A model generated the notes under the pieces. The model worked only from the letters and a program-made list of their open reading frames with translations. It did not search any database and was not told where the DNA came from. Source: Halobacteriales archaeon QS_6_71_20 (lineage in GTDB: Archaea; Halobacteriota; Halobacteria; Halobacteriales; Haloferacaceae). From it: a DNA stretch of 64,000 nucleotides. Location of the stretch: assembly GCA_003020945.1 (NCBI GenBank), contig PXRU01000026.1, forward strand, positions 1 to 64,000, written 5' to 3'. The stretch's first letter is position 1; every line of letters starts with the position of its first letter. The position numbers and the translations under genes are program-made. This document shows, one piece after another, positions 42,086 through 49,898 of the stretch.

Positions 42086-43120
42086 ATGACTGGCAGACCA
42101 GCGGCCGACGGGGCGGAGCCGGTGACCGTCCGCGTGCTCGTTCCGGACGGGGGTCAAGCGAGCGTGGAGTCCGAGGAGCGAGCGGAGGACGGCGACGCCG
42201 GACTGTCCGAGGAGGAGTCCGACAAGGACACGCACTCGGAGGAAGGCGACGAGGAGGCCGAGGGAGCCGACGAGGAGGTCGATGAGGACGAAGGTGAGGG
42301 CACCGAGAGCGAAGAAGACGGCGAGGCCGAGAACGCCGAGAGCGGAGGACAGGAGAAGTCCGAGGACGGCGAGGAGTCCGAAGCCGAGGACGGCGAGCGC
42401 GAGGAGGAGCAGGAGGAGTCCGAGGACGCGGAGGAACCCGGGGACACCGAGGAGAAGTCCGAGGACGGCGAGGAGGCCGAAGTCGAGAACGGGGACGCCG
42501 AGACCGAGGAGTCGGCGGTTCCGGTGGACACCGACCAGCGGGAGCTGGCGGACGCGGAGGAGGGCGCGCGCGTCCTCCACCTCAACCTCGACGGGCTGTT
42601 CCTCGACCTGCTCGGGCTGGAGGTCGACCTCGACACGGTGACGCTCGACGTCACCGCGATCGACGGCGACAACAACCTCGTCGGGAACCTGCTCTCGGCC
42701 GTCACCGGTCTGCTCGGGCCCAGCGGACTGGGAAGCTTAGTCCCGGACGTCCCGGACCTCCCCGACGTCCCTGACGACCTGCCGGGCGGCGACCTGCTCG
42801 GCGGCGACGAGGAGGACGGCGAGGAGAACGGCGAGGCGGCCGAGGGGGAACGCGACGAGGCAGACGGTGAGGGAAACGGTGAGGCGGGCGACGACGGTGA
42901 TCTCCTTCCGTCGCCCGACGTTTCGAGGCCGCGCCCGATCGAACGCGCTCGGAGCGTCGCCGGCGCGATCGCCGACGAGCTCCGCGGGCTCCTCGGCGAC
43001 GCCGTCGCGGCGCTCCCGCTCGAACAGATACTCACGAGTCTGCTCGAGGAAGTGGTCACGCAGCTCCTCGACGGCGGCACCGACGGCGACGACGGCGACG
43101 CGGAGGCCGAGAGTGCGTAA
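42086..43120 (+). CDS. Highly acidic protein with a conserved hydrophobic core, gas vesicle cluster
   Basis: A 344-residue protein. Residues about 20-145 are almost pure Glu/Asp/Ser/Gly with imperfect repeats of EKSEDGEE type. Residues about 158-205 form a distinct hydrophobic core (VLHLNLDGLFLDLLGLEVDL, VTLDVTAIDGDNNLVGNLLS and a GLLGPSGLGSL end) that resembles an unnamed motif in some bacterial and archaeal proteins. After another acidic linker, a C-terminal helix pair (RARSVAGAIADELRGLLGDA, LEQILTSLLEEVVTQLLDGG) ends the chain. It may be a vesicle-surface or matrix protein occupying the role of GvpC, which is missing. ATG 42086 is supported by the TATA spacing. Confidence 0.7.
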   Translation: MTGRPAADGAEPVTVRVLVPDGGQASVESEERAEDGDAGLSEEESDKDTHSEEGDEEAEGADEEVDEDEGEGTESEEDGEAENAESGGQEKSEDGEESEAEDGEREEEQEESEDAEEPGDTEEKSEDGEEAEVENGDAETEESAVPVDTDQRELADAEEGARVLHLNLDGLFLDLLGLEVDLDTVTLDVTAIDGDNNLVGNLLSAVTGLLGPSGLGSLVPDVPDLPDVPDDLPGGDLLGGDEEDGEENGEAAEGERDEADGEGNGEAGDDGDLLPSPDVSRPRPIERARSVAGAIADELRGLLGDAVAALPLEQILTSLLEEVVTQLLDGGTDGDDGDAEAESA

Positions 43121-43141
43121 TCGCGACCCCCACCACACCCA

Positions 43142-43609
43142 ATGAGCGACACATCTCTCGTCGAGAGCGTGGACGCCACGACGCTGCTGGAGACCGTCGA
43201 CTACGAGACGCTGGTCGAGGGGACGGAGCTGGAGGGGGAACTGGACGCCGACGGCGACCAGCCGACCGCGGCGGAGATCGGCGGCGCGGCCGGCGCGATC
43301 GTTGGCCGGCGGCTCGGCCGGATGCTGGCCCGCGAGATCGTCTCGGCGGTCGGCGAGTCGGTCAGGGGGAACGGCAGCGGAGGGAACGCGACGGCGGACG
43401 AGGAACACGACGGCTCGAACGAAGACGCGACCGAGGCCGAACAGGGCGAGGGGGACGAGGACGAAAGCGACGAGGAGGCGGACGCCGCGGCGGACGAGGA
43501 CGCCGACGGGGAGCGCGGCGACGCGGAGTCGGACGCAGACGGCGAGGACGACGACGAATCGGGCGGGGAGACCGACGACGGCGAGCGCGAGGACGACTCC
43601 GGCGGGTAG
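43142..43609 (+). CDS. Tandem acidic paralogue 1, gas vesicle cluster
   Basis: A 155-residue protein, 21 nt after the previous gene. Residues 1-73 are a conserved module (SDTSLVESVDATTLLETVDY, LVEGTELEGEL, and a Gly/Ala helix GGAAGAIVGRRLGRMLA). The rest is a disordered Asp/Glu/Ser/Gly tail. The same module opens the next gene, so the pair arose by tandem duplication. The helix with GxxxG spacing could pack against a hydrophobic surface, such as a vesicle wall or a membrane. No named family recognised. Confidence 0.7.
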   Translation: MSDTSLVESVDATTLLETVDYETLVEGTELEGELDADGDQPTAAEIGGAAGAIVGRRLGRMLAREIVSAVGESVRGNGSGGNATADEEHDGSNEDATEAEQGEGDEDESDEEADAAADEDADGERGDAESDADGEDDDESGGETDDGEREDDSGG

Positions 43610-43639
43610 TCCGCGACCCGACCGTTCCAACCAGCACCC

Positions 43640-44236
43640 ATGAGCGACACGTCCCTGGTCGACCGCATCGACGCGAACGAACTGTTCGACAGCCTCGACT
43701 ACGGGGAACTGTTCGAGGGAACCCCGATCGAAGGGGAACTGGACCTCACCGGCGACGAGAGCGTCGCGGAGACGCTCGGCGGCGCGGTCGGCGCGCTCGT
43801 CGGTCGGACGGTCGGGGAGGCTATCGGGAAACGCCTCGCCGCCGCCGGCGAGACGGGGCAGGGCAACGAGAGCGAGAAAAGCGACGAGGAGGCCGAGCAG
43901 AGCGACGAAATCGGGGGAAGCGAGGGGGCAGATGAGGAGCGAGACGAGGGCGGGAAAGAGTCCGTGGAGAGTGAGGAGAGTGCGGAGAGCGAGGCGGCAG
44001 ACGAGGAGCGTGAGAAGGACGAATCGGAATCCGCGGAGAGCGACGGGGACGGGGACGAGGACACCGGGGACGACGAGACGGACTCGGATCTCCCGGGCAG
44101 CGTCGAGGAGCTCGAGGACGCCTCCTACCGCAGGCTCCAGTCGCTCGCGAAGGACCACGACGTCAAGGCGAACCTCAGCCGGGAGGAGCTGACGCGGGAG
44201 CTCTCCGAGGCGCTCGGGATCGACGACGGGGAGTGA
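43640..44236 (+). CDS. Tandem acidic paralogue 2 with SAP-like C-terminus, gas vesicle cluster
   Basis: A 198-residue paralogue of the previous gene: SDTSLVDRIDANELFDSLDY, LFEGTPIEGEL and the Gly-rich helix GGAVGALVGRTVGEAIGKRL. After a long Glu/Ser/Asp linker it ends with a 40-residue helical module (LEDASYRRLQSLAKDHDVKA, then NLSREELTRELSEALG) resembling SAP/Rho-N helix-extension-helix motifs that bind nucleic acids or proteins. The combination of a wall- or membrane-binding helix and a binding module is unusual. It ends the cluster, 110 nt before a different gene. Confidence 0.7.
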   Translation: MSDTSLVDRIDANELFDSLDYGELFEGTPIEGELDLTGDESVAETLGGAVGALVGRTVGEAIGKRLAAAGETGQGNESEKSDEEAEQSDEIGGSEGADEERDEGGKESVESEESAESEAADEEREKDESESAESDGDGDEDTGDDETDSDLPGSVEELEDASYRRLQSLAKDHDVKANLSREELTRELSEALGIDDGE

Positions 44237-44346
44237 GCCGGGCGGCCGCTCGTCGCCGCGCCGCTGCGTGTCGCCCTCGGACTCGCCGCCCGGCGCTCGC
44301 GGCGACGGACGGCAACGCACAAGTCCCCGGCCCCGCCCCACCCGGT

Positions 44347-45419
44347 ATGACCGTGTTCGGCGTCGCGACCGCGGCCGACCTCCTCCGGCTGCTCGTGCTC
44401 CCGGGGTTCGCGTGGGCCGCCTACCGCGACGTACGCACCCGTCGCGTGGCGAGTCGGCTCTGGCGCCCCCTGCTGGCGGTCGGCGCGCTCGCGCTCGCCG
44501 TCGAGGCGGCTGGCGCGTACCCGTTCGCCGACTACGCCGGCCGCCTGTTCCTCGTGCGCGCCGGCTTCTCGCTGCTGTTTCTGATCCCCTTCTCCCTGCT
44601 CGCGTACCGGCTCCCCCCCCGACGACGCCTCAGTATGTCGTCCCGCTGTGGCTGTTCCCGGAGGCGACGTGGCTCCACGCCGTCGGCCTCCCGCTGCACC
44701 CCTCCACGCTCGGCGTCACCGCGATGTCGGCGCTGACGAACGCCGTGCTGTTCGGCGCGGGCTACGTCGCGCTGCTGACCGCCGGCAACGTCGTCGCCGG
44801 CCGGCTCTCGCCGGCGATGGTCGTCGGCCGGTGGACGCCCGTCGAGGACCTGCCCGACGTCCACGGGCAGATCCTCCGCGTGGACGGCCTGCGCCCTCGG
44901 CGGGAGCTCGACCTCGACGCGCTCCGGATGTACCTCCGCTGGCGGGGGACGACGCTCGCGGCGGTCCGGGCGGACCCCGACGCCCACCGCGACCCGGCTT
45001 CCGTCGGCGAGACGTACCCGCCCACCGACGGCGCGGTCCACGACGGCCCGCCGACAGACAGCCCGGAGGTCGACGGTGCCGGGGACGGCACAGACGGCGC
45101 GGACACCGCGAACGTCGGCGACGCCGCGGCGCCTCGCGCCGATCCCGACGGCGGCGTCGACCTCGACGCGGAGTCAGTAAACGACGCCGACCTCGACGAC
45201 CCGTGGGCCGCGGACCGCTTCCTGACGGAGATCCGGGGCAGCGCCTACGGCACCACGCCGGAGCGGCTCCGCGAGGGGCTGGAGCGCGTCTCGACCGAGG
45301 ACGCGTTGTGGGTGTCGCCCGGGCTTCCCTTCCTCGTGCCGCTGTTCGGCGGGCTCGTGCTCGCGCTCACCTACGGCGACGCGCTCACGGTGGCGCTGCG
45401 GGCGCTGTGGCTGGCCTGA
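44347..45419 (+). pseudogene. A24-type prepilin peptidase (PibD-like) with internal deletion
   Basis: ATG 44347 opens a normal haloarchaeal prepilin peptidase N-terminus (DLLRLLVLPGFAWAAYRDVR with the first catalytic Asp, then PFSLLAYRL). The frame then changes at C8 (44613-44620), and the remaining protein runs in another frame (PQYVVPLWLFPEATW, LDLDALRMYLRWRGTTLAAV, GSAYGTTPERLREGLE) to 45419. About 25 residues containing the second catalytic motif (GxGD-type, normally GGADAKA) are missing, so a simple frameshift cannot restore activity. These enzymes process pilins and archaellins in haloarchaea. A real pseudogene or a deletion artefact. Confidence 0.8.
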
Positions 45420-45454
45420 CCCGTCGTGGTCGCCGCCCGGAGCTCCGCGGCCAG

Positions 45455-45463
45455 TATTTAAAC
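45455..45463 (+). promoter_or_regulatory. TATA element for the 45491 gene
   Basis: TATTTAAAC is a near-ideal haloarchaeal TATA box about 32 nt upstream of ATG 45491. Confidence 0.55.
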
Positions 45464-45490
45464 CTACCGCCCGCATAACACCGATCGGAT

Positions 45491-45904
45491 ATGGACCGAC
45501 GAACGGCCCTCCCGGTCGCCGTGCTCGCCGGCGTCACGGTCGGCGCCGCGAACTGGCTGGCGCTCGTCCGGAGCGTTCCGCTTACGGCGACACTCGTAGC
45601 GCTGTACGCCCTCGGTTTCGGTCTCCTGCTTTCTCGAGACGACGCGTACCGTCGCCGCGATACCGACGGCCCGGACTGGTGGGCGGGGACCGCCGGTCCG
45701 CTCGTGATCGTCGTCGGCGTGTTCGGGCTGAACGTCGGTCTCGGACTCCCGTCCGACCTCCGGCTCTCGCTGTTGCTGCTGGTCGTCGGGGCGATGTTGG
45801 CAGCCTTCGGCGTCGGCGTGGCCAGCGCCCTCTCGTGGGCGGGCGTCGACGCCGGCCGGCCGGACGCGACCGACGAGGGGTCGGACGGGTCGTCGACCGG
45901 GTAG
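45491..45904 (+). CDS. Four-helix membrane protein, unknown function
   Basis: A 137-residue membrane protein with about four helices (LPVAVLAGVTVGAANWLALV, VPLTATLVALYALGFGLLLS, GPLVIVVGVFGLNVGLGL and LSLLLLVVGAMLAAFGVGVA) and an acidic C-terminal tail. No family recognised beyond haloarchaeal hypothetical proteins. It has its own strong TATA box and is followed 78 nt later by hisI. Confidence 0.72.
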   Translation: MDRRTALPVAVLAGVTVGAANWLALVRSVPLTATLVALYALGFGLLLSRDDAYRRRDTDGPDWWAGTAGPLVIVVGVFGLNVGLGLPSDLRLSLLLLVVGAMLAAFGVGVASALSWAGVDAGRPDATDEGSDGSSTG

Positions 45905-45982
45905 CCGGCGGGGAGTCTCGCGGCGCGCGGTCGGTCCCCCCGCACAAAAGACCTATCCGCGGCAGCGCCGTCACCTCGGAGC

Positions 45983-46384
45983 ATGAGCGACACGCGGACC
46001 GACGCCGGGAGCGGGGAGGGCGTCGACATCGACTTCGGCGCGGACGGACTCGTTCCCGCCGTCGCACAGGACGCCGACTCCGGCGAGGTGTTGATGCTGG
46101 CGTACGCGAACCGGGAGGCGCTGGCCCGGACCCGGGACACCGGCCGCGCGCACTACTACTCCCGCTCCCGCGACGAGCTGTGGGAGAAGGGGGCGACCAG
46201 CGGCCACACCCAGGCGGTCGAGGAGGTGCGCGTCGACTGCGACGCCGACGCGCTCCTCTACCTCGTCGACCAGACCGGCGGCGCCTGCCACACCGGCCAC
46301 CGCTCCTGTTTCCACCGCACCGTCGACGGCGAGGAGGCCGGCGAGCGTGCCTTCGACCCCGACGCGGTGTACGGGTCGACGTGA
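45983..46384 (+). CDS. hisI: Phosphoribosyl-AMP cyclohydrolase HisI
   Basis: A 133-residue enzyme for the third step of histidine biosynthesis (opens the adenine ring of PR-AMP). The zinc and active-site residues are in [12 protein letters not shown] (C86) and [12 protein letters not shown] (C102, C109), and [11 protein letters not shown] is the family signature. It lacks the HisE domain found in bacterial fusions, as usual in archaea. No other his genes lie in the window. Its stop overlaps the GTG of the following gene by 4 nt (GTGA). Confidence 0.95.
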   Translation: MSDTRTDAGSGEGVDIDFGADGLVPAVAQDADSGEVLMLAYANREALARTRDTGRAHYYSRSRDELWEKGATSGHTQAVEEVRVDCDADALLYLVDQTGGACHTGHRSCFHRTVDGEEAGERAFDPDAVYGST

Positions 46385-47482
46385 CGGCCGACGCCGCCGG
46401 CGACCCGGACGCGGACCCCTGCACCGGCCCCGACCCGTTGTCCGACGCCGACCGCGACGCCGCCGACCTGGTCGACGCCCTGCGGACGGCCCGGGAGCGC
46501 CGCGACGACGCCGCGGCCGCGGTCGCCGAACACGGCGAGGCGGCGCTGACTCGCGTCCGCGACGCCGTGCGCGAGGCCGAGCGACTGCTGACGGGGTACG
46601 AGGACTCCGCGACCGGCACCGGCGACTTCGAGGCGTACCTCCAGTTCCAGGGGGAGTTCGCGGCCGTCGTCGAGGAGCTGGACGACGACCTCCCCGGCCG
46701 CGACGCCTTCGAGCGGGCGAACGACGCCGTCGACGGACGACGGCTCTCGCGGTCGGACTTCGCGTCCGCCCGCGAGGCGCTCACCCCGGCCCGGGAGCTT
46801 GCCGGCCGGCTCGAGACCCGCGAGGAACGCGAGGCGGCGCTGCACGAGGCCGAACGCGAGGCCCGTCGGCGGGTCGACCGGCTCGACGAGCGCGTCGCCG
46901 AGCTGGAGCGGCTCGTCGAGCTGGGCGAGGCGGACCTCGACGCGCCGGTCGCGGAGCTGCGCGTTCGTCGCGGAGGCGGCCGAGACGCCGTTCGTCGACT
47001 ACGCGGCGCCGCCGCCGGAGCTGGTCGAGTTCCTCGACGGCTCGCCGGCGGGCGCGGAGCCGCTGCCGGACGTGCTGGCGTACGTCGACTACTCCCGCTC
47101 GAAGCTGGACCACTACGTCGACGACCCCGGCACCTTCTCCGCGCGGGTCTCCCCCCACCGGACGTACCTCGAACGGCTGTCGGCGGCCCCGCTGACGGTC
47201 GACTGGCCGCCGCCGGCCGCAGGGACGCTCCGCTTCCAGCGGCGCGAGCTCGTCTCCCTCGTCGCGACGTTCGCGCCCGAGTCGACCGTCGCCCGCGCCC
47301 GCGCGCTCCGGAGCGTCGCCGACCGCCCCGACTACGACCGGCTCCGCCGGGCGGCCGAGGCGGCGGCGGAGCTGTCCGACGAGGAGTTCGAGCGCGTCGC
47401 CGCCGGCGACGCGGGCGAGGAGCTGTCGGCCGCGCGGGAGCGACGGGCCGCGCTCGCCGCGGCGCTCGCGGACGGGGAGTAG
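46381..47482 (+). pseudogene. Coiled-coil protein (DUF7118-like) with internal deletion and frame change
   Basis: GTG 46381 begins a protein with long coiled coils (RERRDDAAAAVAEHGEAALT, EAEREARRRVDRLDERVAEL). At about 46969-46978 the reading frame changes and the family sequence resumes (FVAEAAETPFVDYAAPPPEL, YVDYSRSKLDHYVDDPGTFS, LSDEEFERVAAGDAGEELSA) to 47482. About 20-25 residues of the second coiled coil seem to be missing at the junction. Haloarchaeal proteins of this type follow hisI, and their function is unknown. A pseudogene, or an assembly deletion. Confidence 0.75.
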
Positions 47483-47592
47483 CAGCCGACGACGGCGGCG
47501 CCGGGTCGACGACGCCCCGCTGCGGACGGAGCGGCGCGGGGACCGCTCCGCCGTCGCTCCGCTCACGGCTCACCGCGTTCGCCGTTCGCGTT

Positions 47593-47619
47593 CCGAGGCC
47601 TCCCTGCGGTCGGCCTCGC
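47593..47619. repeat. 27-nt dispersed inverted repeat, copy 3
   Basis: CGAGGCC and GGCCTCG arms flank an 11-nt loop. It is 26/27 identical to copy 2 (17492-17518) 30 kb away. It lies between two convergent genes, a position that suits a bidirectional terminator or a small REP-like element. Confidence 0.55.
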
Positions 47620-47638
47620 GTCGCCCCCTCGACGACGC

Positions 47639-48163
47639 TTACGCGGGTCGCGCGTACACCGCCGTCGGGTACGCCTCGCCGTCGACCGCGAACGTCGACT
47701 CACCGATCCGCTCGAAGCCGTGCGCCTCGTAGAACCCGCATGCAGCGTCGTTCTCGCGGAACGTCTCGAGTGCCAGCCGGCCGACCGCGCCGGGCAGCCG
47801 GTCGCCGACCGCCGCCAGCAGGTCTGCGCCGATCCCCTCGCCCTGCCGCTCGGGGTCGACGTAGATCGCGCGCAGCTCGGCGTCGTCGCGCTCGCAGAAC
47901 GGCTTGCGGCCGTCGCCCCACACCGCCCCGGCGAAGCCGACGACCGCCCCCGGCCGCCGGTCGACCGCGACGAGGAACGTCCGCCCCTCGCCCGTCGAGC
48001 GGTCGTACCGCTCCTGAAGGTCGACGCCGTCCGGAACGGTCATCTCGGCGAGCGTGTCGTCGGGGAGGATGTCGGCGTAGGCGTCGCGCCAGGCGGCGCG
48101 GTTCACGGTCATGGCCGCGCGGAACTCCGCCGGGGAGGCGACCGGTCGGACCTCGACGTCCAT
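47639..48163 (-). CDS. GNAT family N-acetyltransferase
   Basis: A 174-residue acetyl-CoA-dependent acetyltransferase. The CoA-binding motif A is at VDPERQGEGIGADLLAAVGD (about residues 101-120), and motif B follows in LETFRENDAACGFYEAHGFE. The N-terminal VRPVASPAEFRAAMTVNRAA is typical. The acceptor is unknown. ATG 48163; it stands alone between convergent genes. Confidence 0.88.
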   Translation of the reverse strand: MDVEVRPVASPAEFRAAMTVNRAAWRDAYADILPDDTLAEMTVPDGVDLQERYDRSTGEGRTFLVAVDRRPGAVVGFAGAVWGDGRKPFCERDDAELRAIYVDPERQGEGIGADLLAAVGDRLPGAVGRLALETFRENDAACGFYEAHGFERIGESTFAVDGEAYPTAVYARPA

Positions 48164-48308
48164 GCCCGCTCTCGGGACCGTTCGGACAAAAGACCGCCGG
48201 ACGTTCCCGCCGCGACCGGGGCAGGGGCGGGCCGCGAACGTGGGTCCTGACCCCGTCGTCGTCGGGCCACCTCGTCGCGCCGTCGGGCCGCCCCGTCGCG
48301 CCGCCGAG

Positions 48309-49685
48309 TTACGCCGTCGCGCCGTCGCGAGCCTCCGCCAGCGCGTCGCGGGCCTCCCGCGCCAGCGACGCCGCCCGCTCGGGGTCGCGCGCCTCCGCGT
48401 ACACCCGGACCTTCGGCTCGGTGCCCGAGGGGCGCACGAGCACCCAGGCGTCGCCGTAGTCGAGGCGGTAGCCGTCCTTCGTGTCGGGCTCGGCGTCGGC
48501 GGCCTCGGCGTACGCCGCCGCGGCCGAGCGCATCGCGGTCAGCTCGGCGTCGCTCCCGTACGCGAGGTTCTCGCGGACGTTGTGGTAGCCGGCGAAGGGG
48601 GCGACGACCTCGCTCACGGCCGCGTCGCGCTCGGCCAGCAGTTCGAGGAACTTCGCGGCGATGAACGCGCCGTCGCGAACGAGCCGGTAGTCGGGGAAGA
48701 AGACCCCGCCGTTCCCCTCGCCGGCGACGGGGACGGACTCCCCCTCGTGCCACAGCTCCTTGATCCGCGTGACGATGTTCGTCGAGCCGATCGGCGTCAG
48801 CTCCAGGTCCGCGCCGGCGTCCTCGCAGACGTCGACGAGCCGCTGGGAGACGTTCACCGCGGCGACGGTCGTGTCGCCCTCGCCGAGGTCGCGGGCCGCA
48901 AGCGCCGCCAGCGAGGCGTCGCCCTCGACGTACTCGCCGGCCTCGTCGAAGAAGATGGCGCGGTCGCCGTCGCCGTCGTGGGCGACCCCGACGTCGGCGC
49001 CGCTCGCGCGGACCAGCCGCCCCAGGTCGTCGAGGTTCTCCCGCACCGGCTCGGGGTCGCGCCCGGGGAACCGGCCGTCGGGCTGGGCGTTCACCGTCAC
49101 CACCCGACAGCCCAGCTCCCGGAAGAACTCCGGCGAGGTGAGCGCGCCGGCGCCGTGGCCGGGGTCCAGCGCGACCGTCAGCTCGGCGTCGGCGATCGCC
49201 TCGCGGTCGACCGCCGCCAGCATCCCCGCGACGTAGTCGTCGTTCGCGTCCGCGACGCGCCGCGAGTCGCCGATACGGTCCCACGCCACCGTCGTCGTCT
49301 CCTCGGCCAGCAGTCGCTCCTCGATCACCTCCAGCCGGCTCACGGGCAGCTCGACGCCGTCGTCGCCGACGAGCTTCACGCCGTTGAACTGCGGGGGGTT
49401 GTGGGAGGCGGTGATCATCACGCCCGGCACCGCCTCGGCCTCGCAGTAGCGCACCAGACTCGGCGTCGGCACGACGCCCAGCCGCTCCACGTCGACGCCG
49501 GCGGCGGTGATGCCCGCGGCGGCCGCGTCCGCGAACGTCGGCCCGGAGGTGCGGGTGTCGCGGCCGAGGGCGACGCCGTCGGCGTCCCACGTCGCCGCCG
49601 CTGCGGCCGCCACCCGCGAGACGAACTCCGGGGTGAACTCCTCCCCGACGACCCCACGGGTGCCGCTCGAACCGAAGACCTTCAT
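48309..49685 (-). CDS. Phosphohexomutase (phosphoglucosamine/phosphomannomutase)
   Basis: A 458-residue alpha-D-phosphohexomutase. The four family motifs are intact: phosphoserine loop VMITASHNPPQFNG (near residue 92), metal-binding DGDGDRAIFF (near residue 246), sugar-binding GEGNGGVFF (near residue 327) and phosphate-binding VRPSGTEPKVRVY (near residue 417). Haloarchaea carry several paralogues (GlmM, Pmm, Pgm-like) that sequence alone does not separate safely. ATG 49685 matches the conserved start KVFGSSGTRGVVG. The role is in sugar nucleotide supply for glycoproteins or glycolipids. Confidence 0.92.
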   Translation of the reverse strand: MKVFGSSGTRGVVGEEFTPEFVSRVAAAAAATWDADGVALGRDTRTSGPTFADAAAAGITAAGVDVERLGVVPTPSLVRYCEAEAVPGVMITASHNPPQFNGVKLVGDDGVELPVSRLEVIEERLLAEETTTVAWDRIGDSRRVADANDDYVAGMLAAVDREAIADAELTVALDPGHGAGALTSPEFFRELGCRVVTVNAQPDGRFPGRDPEPVRENLDDLGRLVRASGADVGVAHDGDGDRAIFFDEAGEYVEGDASLAALAARDLGEGDTTVAAVNVSQRLVDVCEDAGADLELTPIGSTNIVTRIKELWHEGESVPVAGEGNGGVFFPDYRLVRDGAFIAAKFLELLAERDAAVSEVVAPFAGYHNVRENLAYGSDAELTAMRSAAAAYAEAADAEPDTKDGYRLDYGDAWVLVRPSGTEPKVRVYAEARDPERAASLAREARDALAEARDGATA

Positions 49686-49898
49686 TCGGGTGGTAGGTGC
49701 GACAGCGCACGGATAGTGGTTGCGACCCGTCGGGGCCGACCGCCGCCGGGTCGACGCCCCGGCGCGGACGACACGGTCGGACCGCCGGACCGCCGCCGTT
49801 GTGCGGACGACACGACCCGCCGTGCGGACGGGACGACCTCCCGGCGAGGACGGCGCGAACCGACGGAGCCAACCGGCGCGAGCCCCTCCCATTCGTCG

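Noticed and set aside
42140-44100. A minisatellite or CRISPR-like array in the acidic genes
   Set aside because: The repetition is at the level of Glu/Asp codons (GAG, GAC, GAA). Repeat units and spacers are not uniform, and no cas genes are present in the window.
44600-44640. Programmed frameshifting in the prepilin peptidase gene
   Set aside because: The C8 run would allow slippage, but about 25 conserved residues including the catalytic motif are also missing, so slippage cannot make a normal enzyme.
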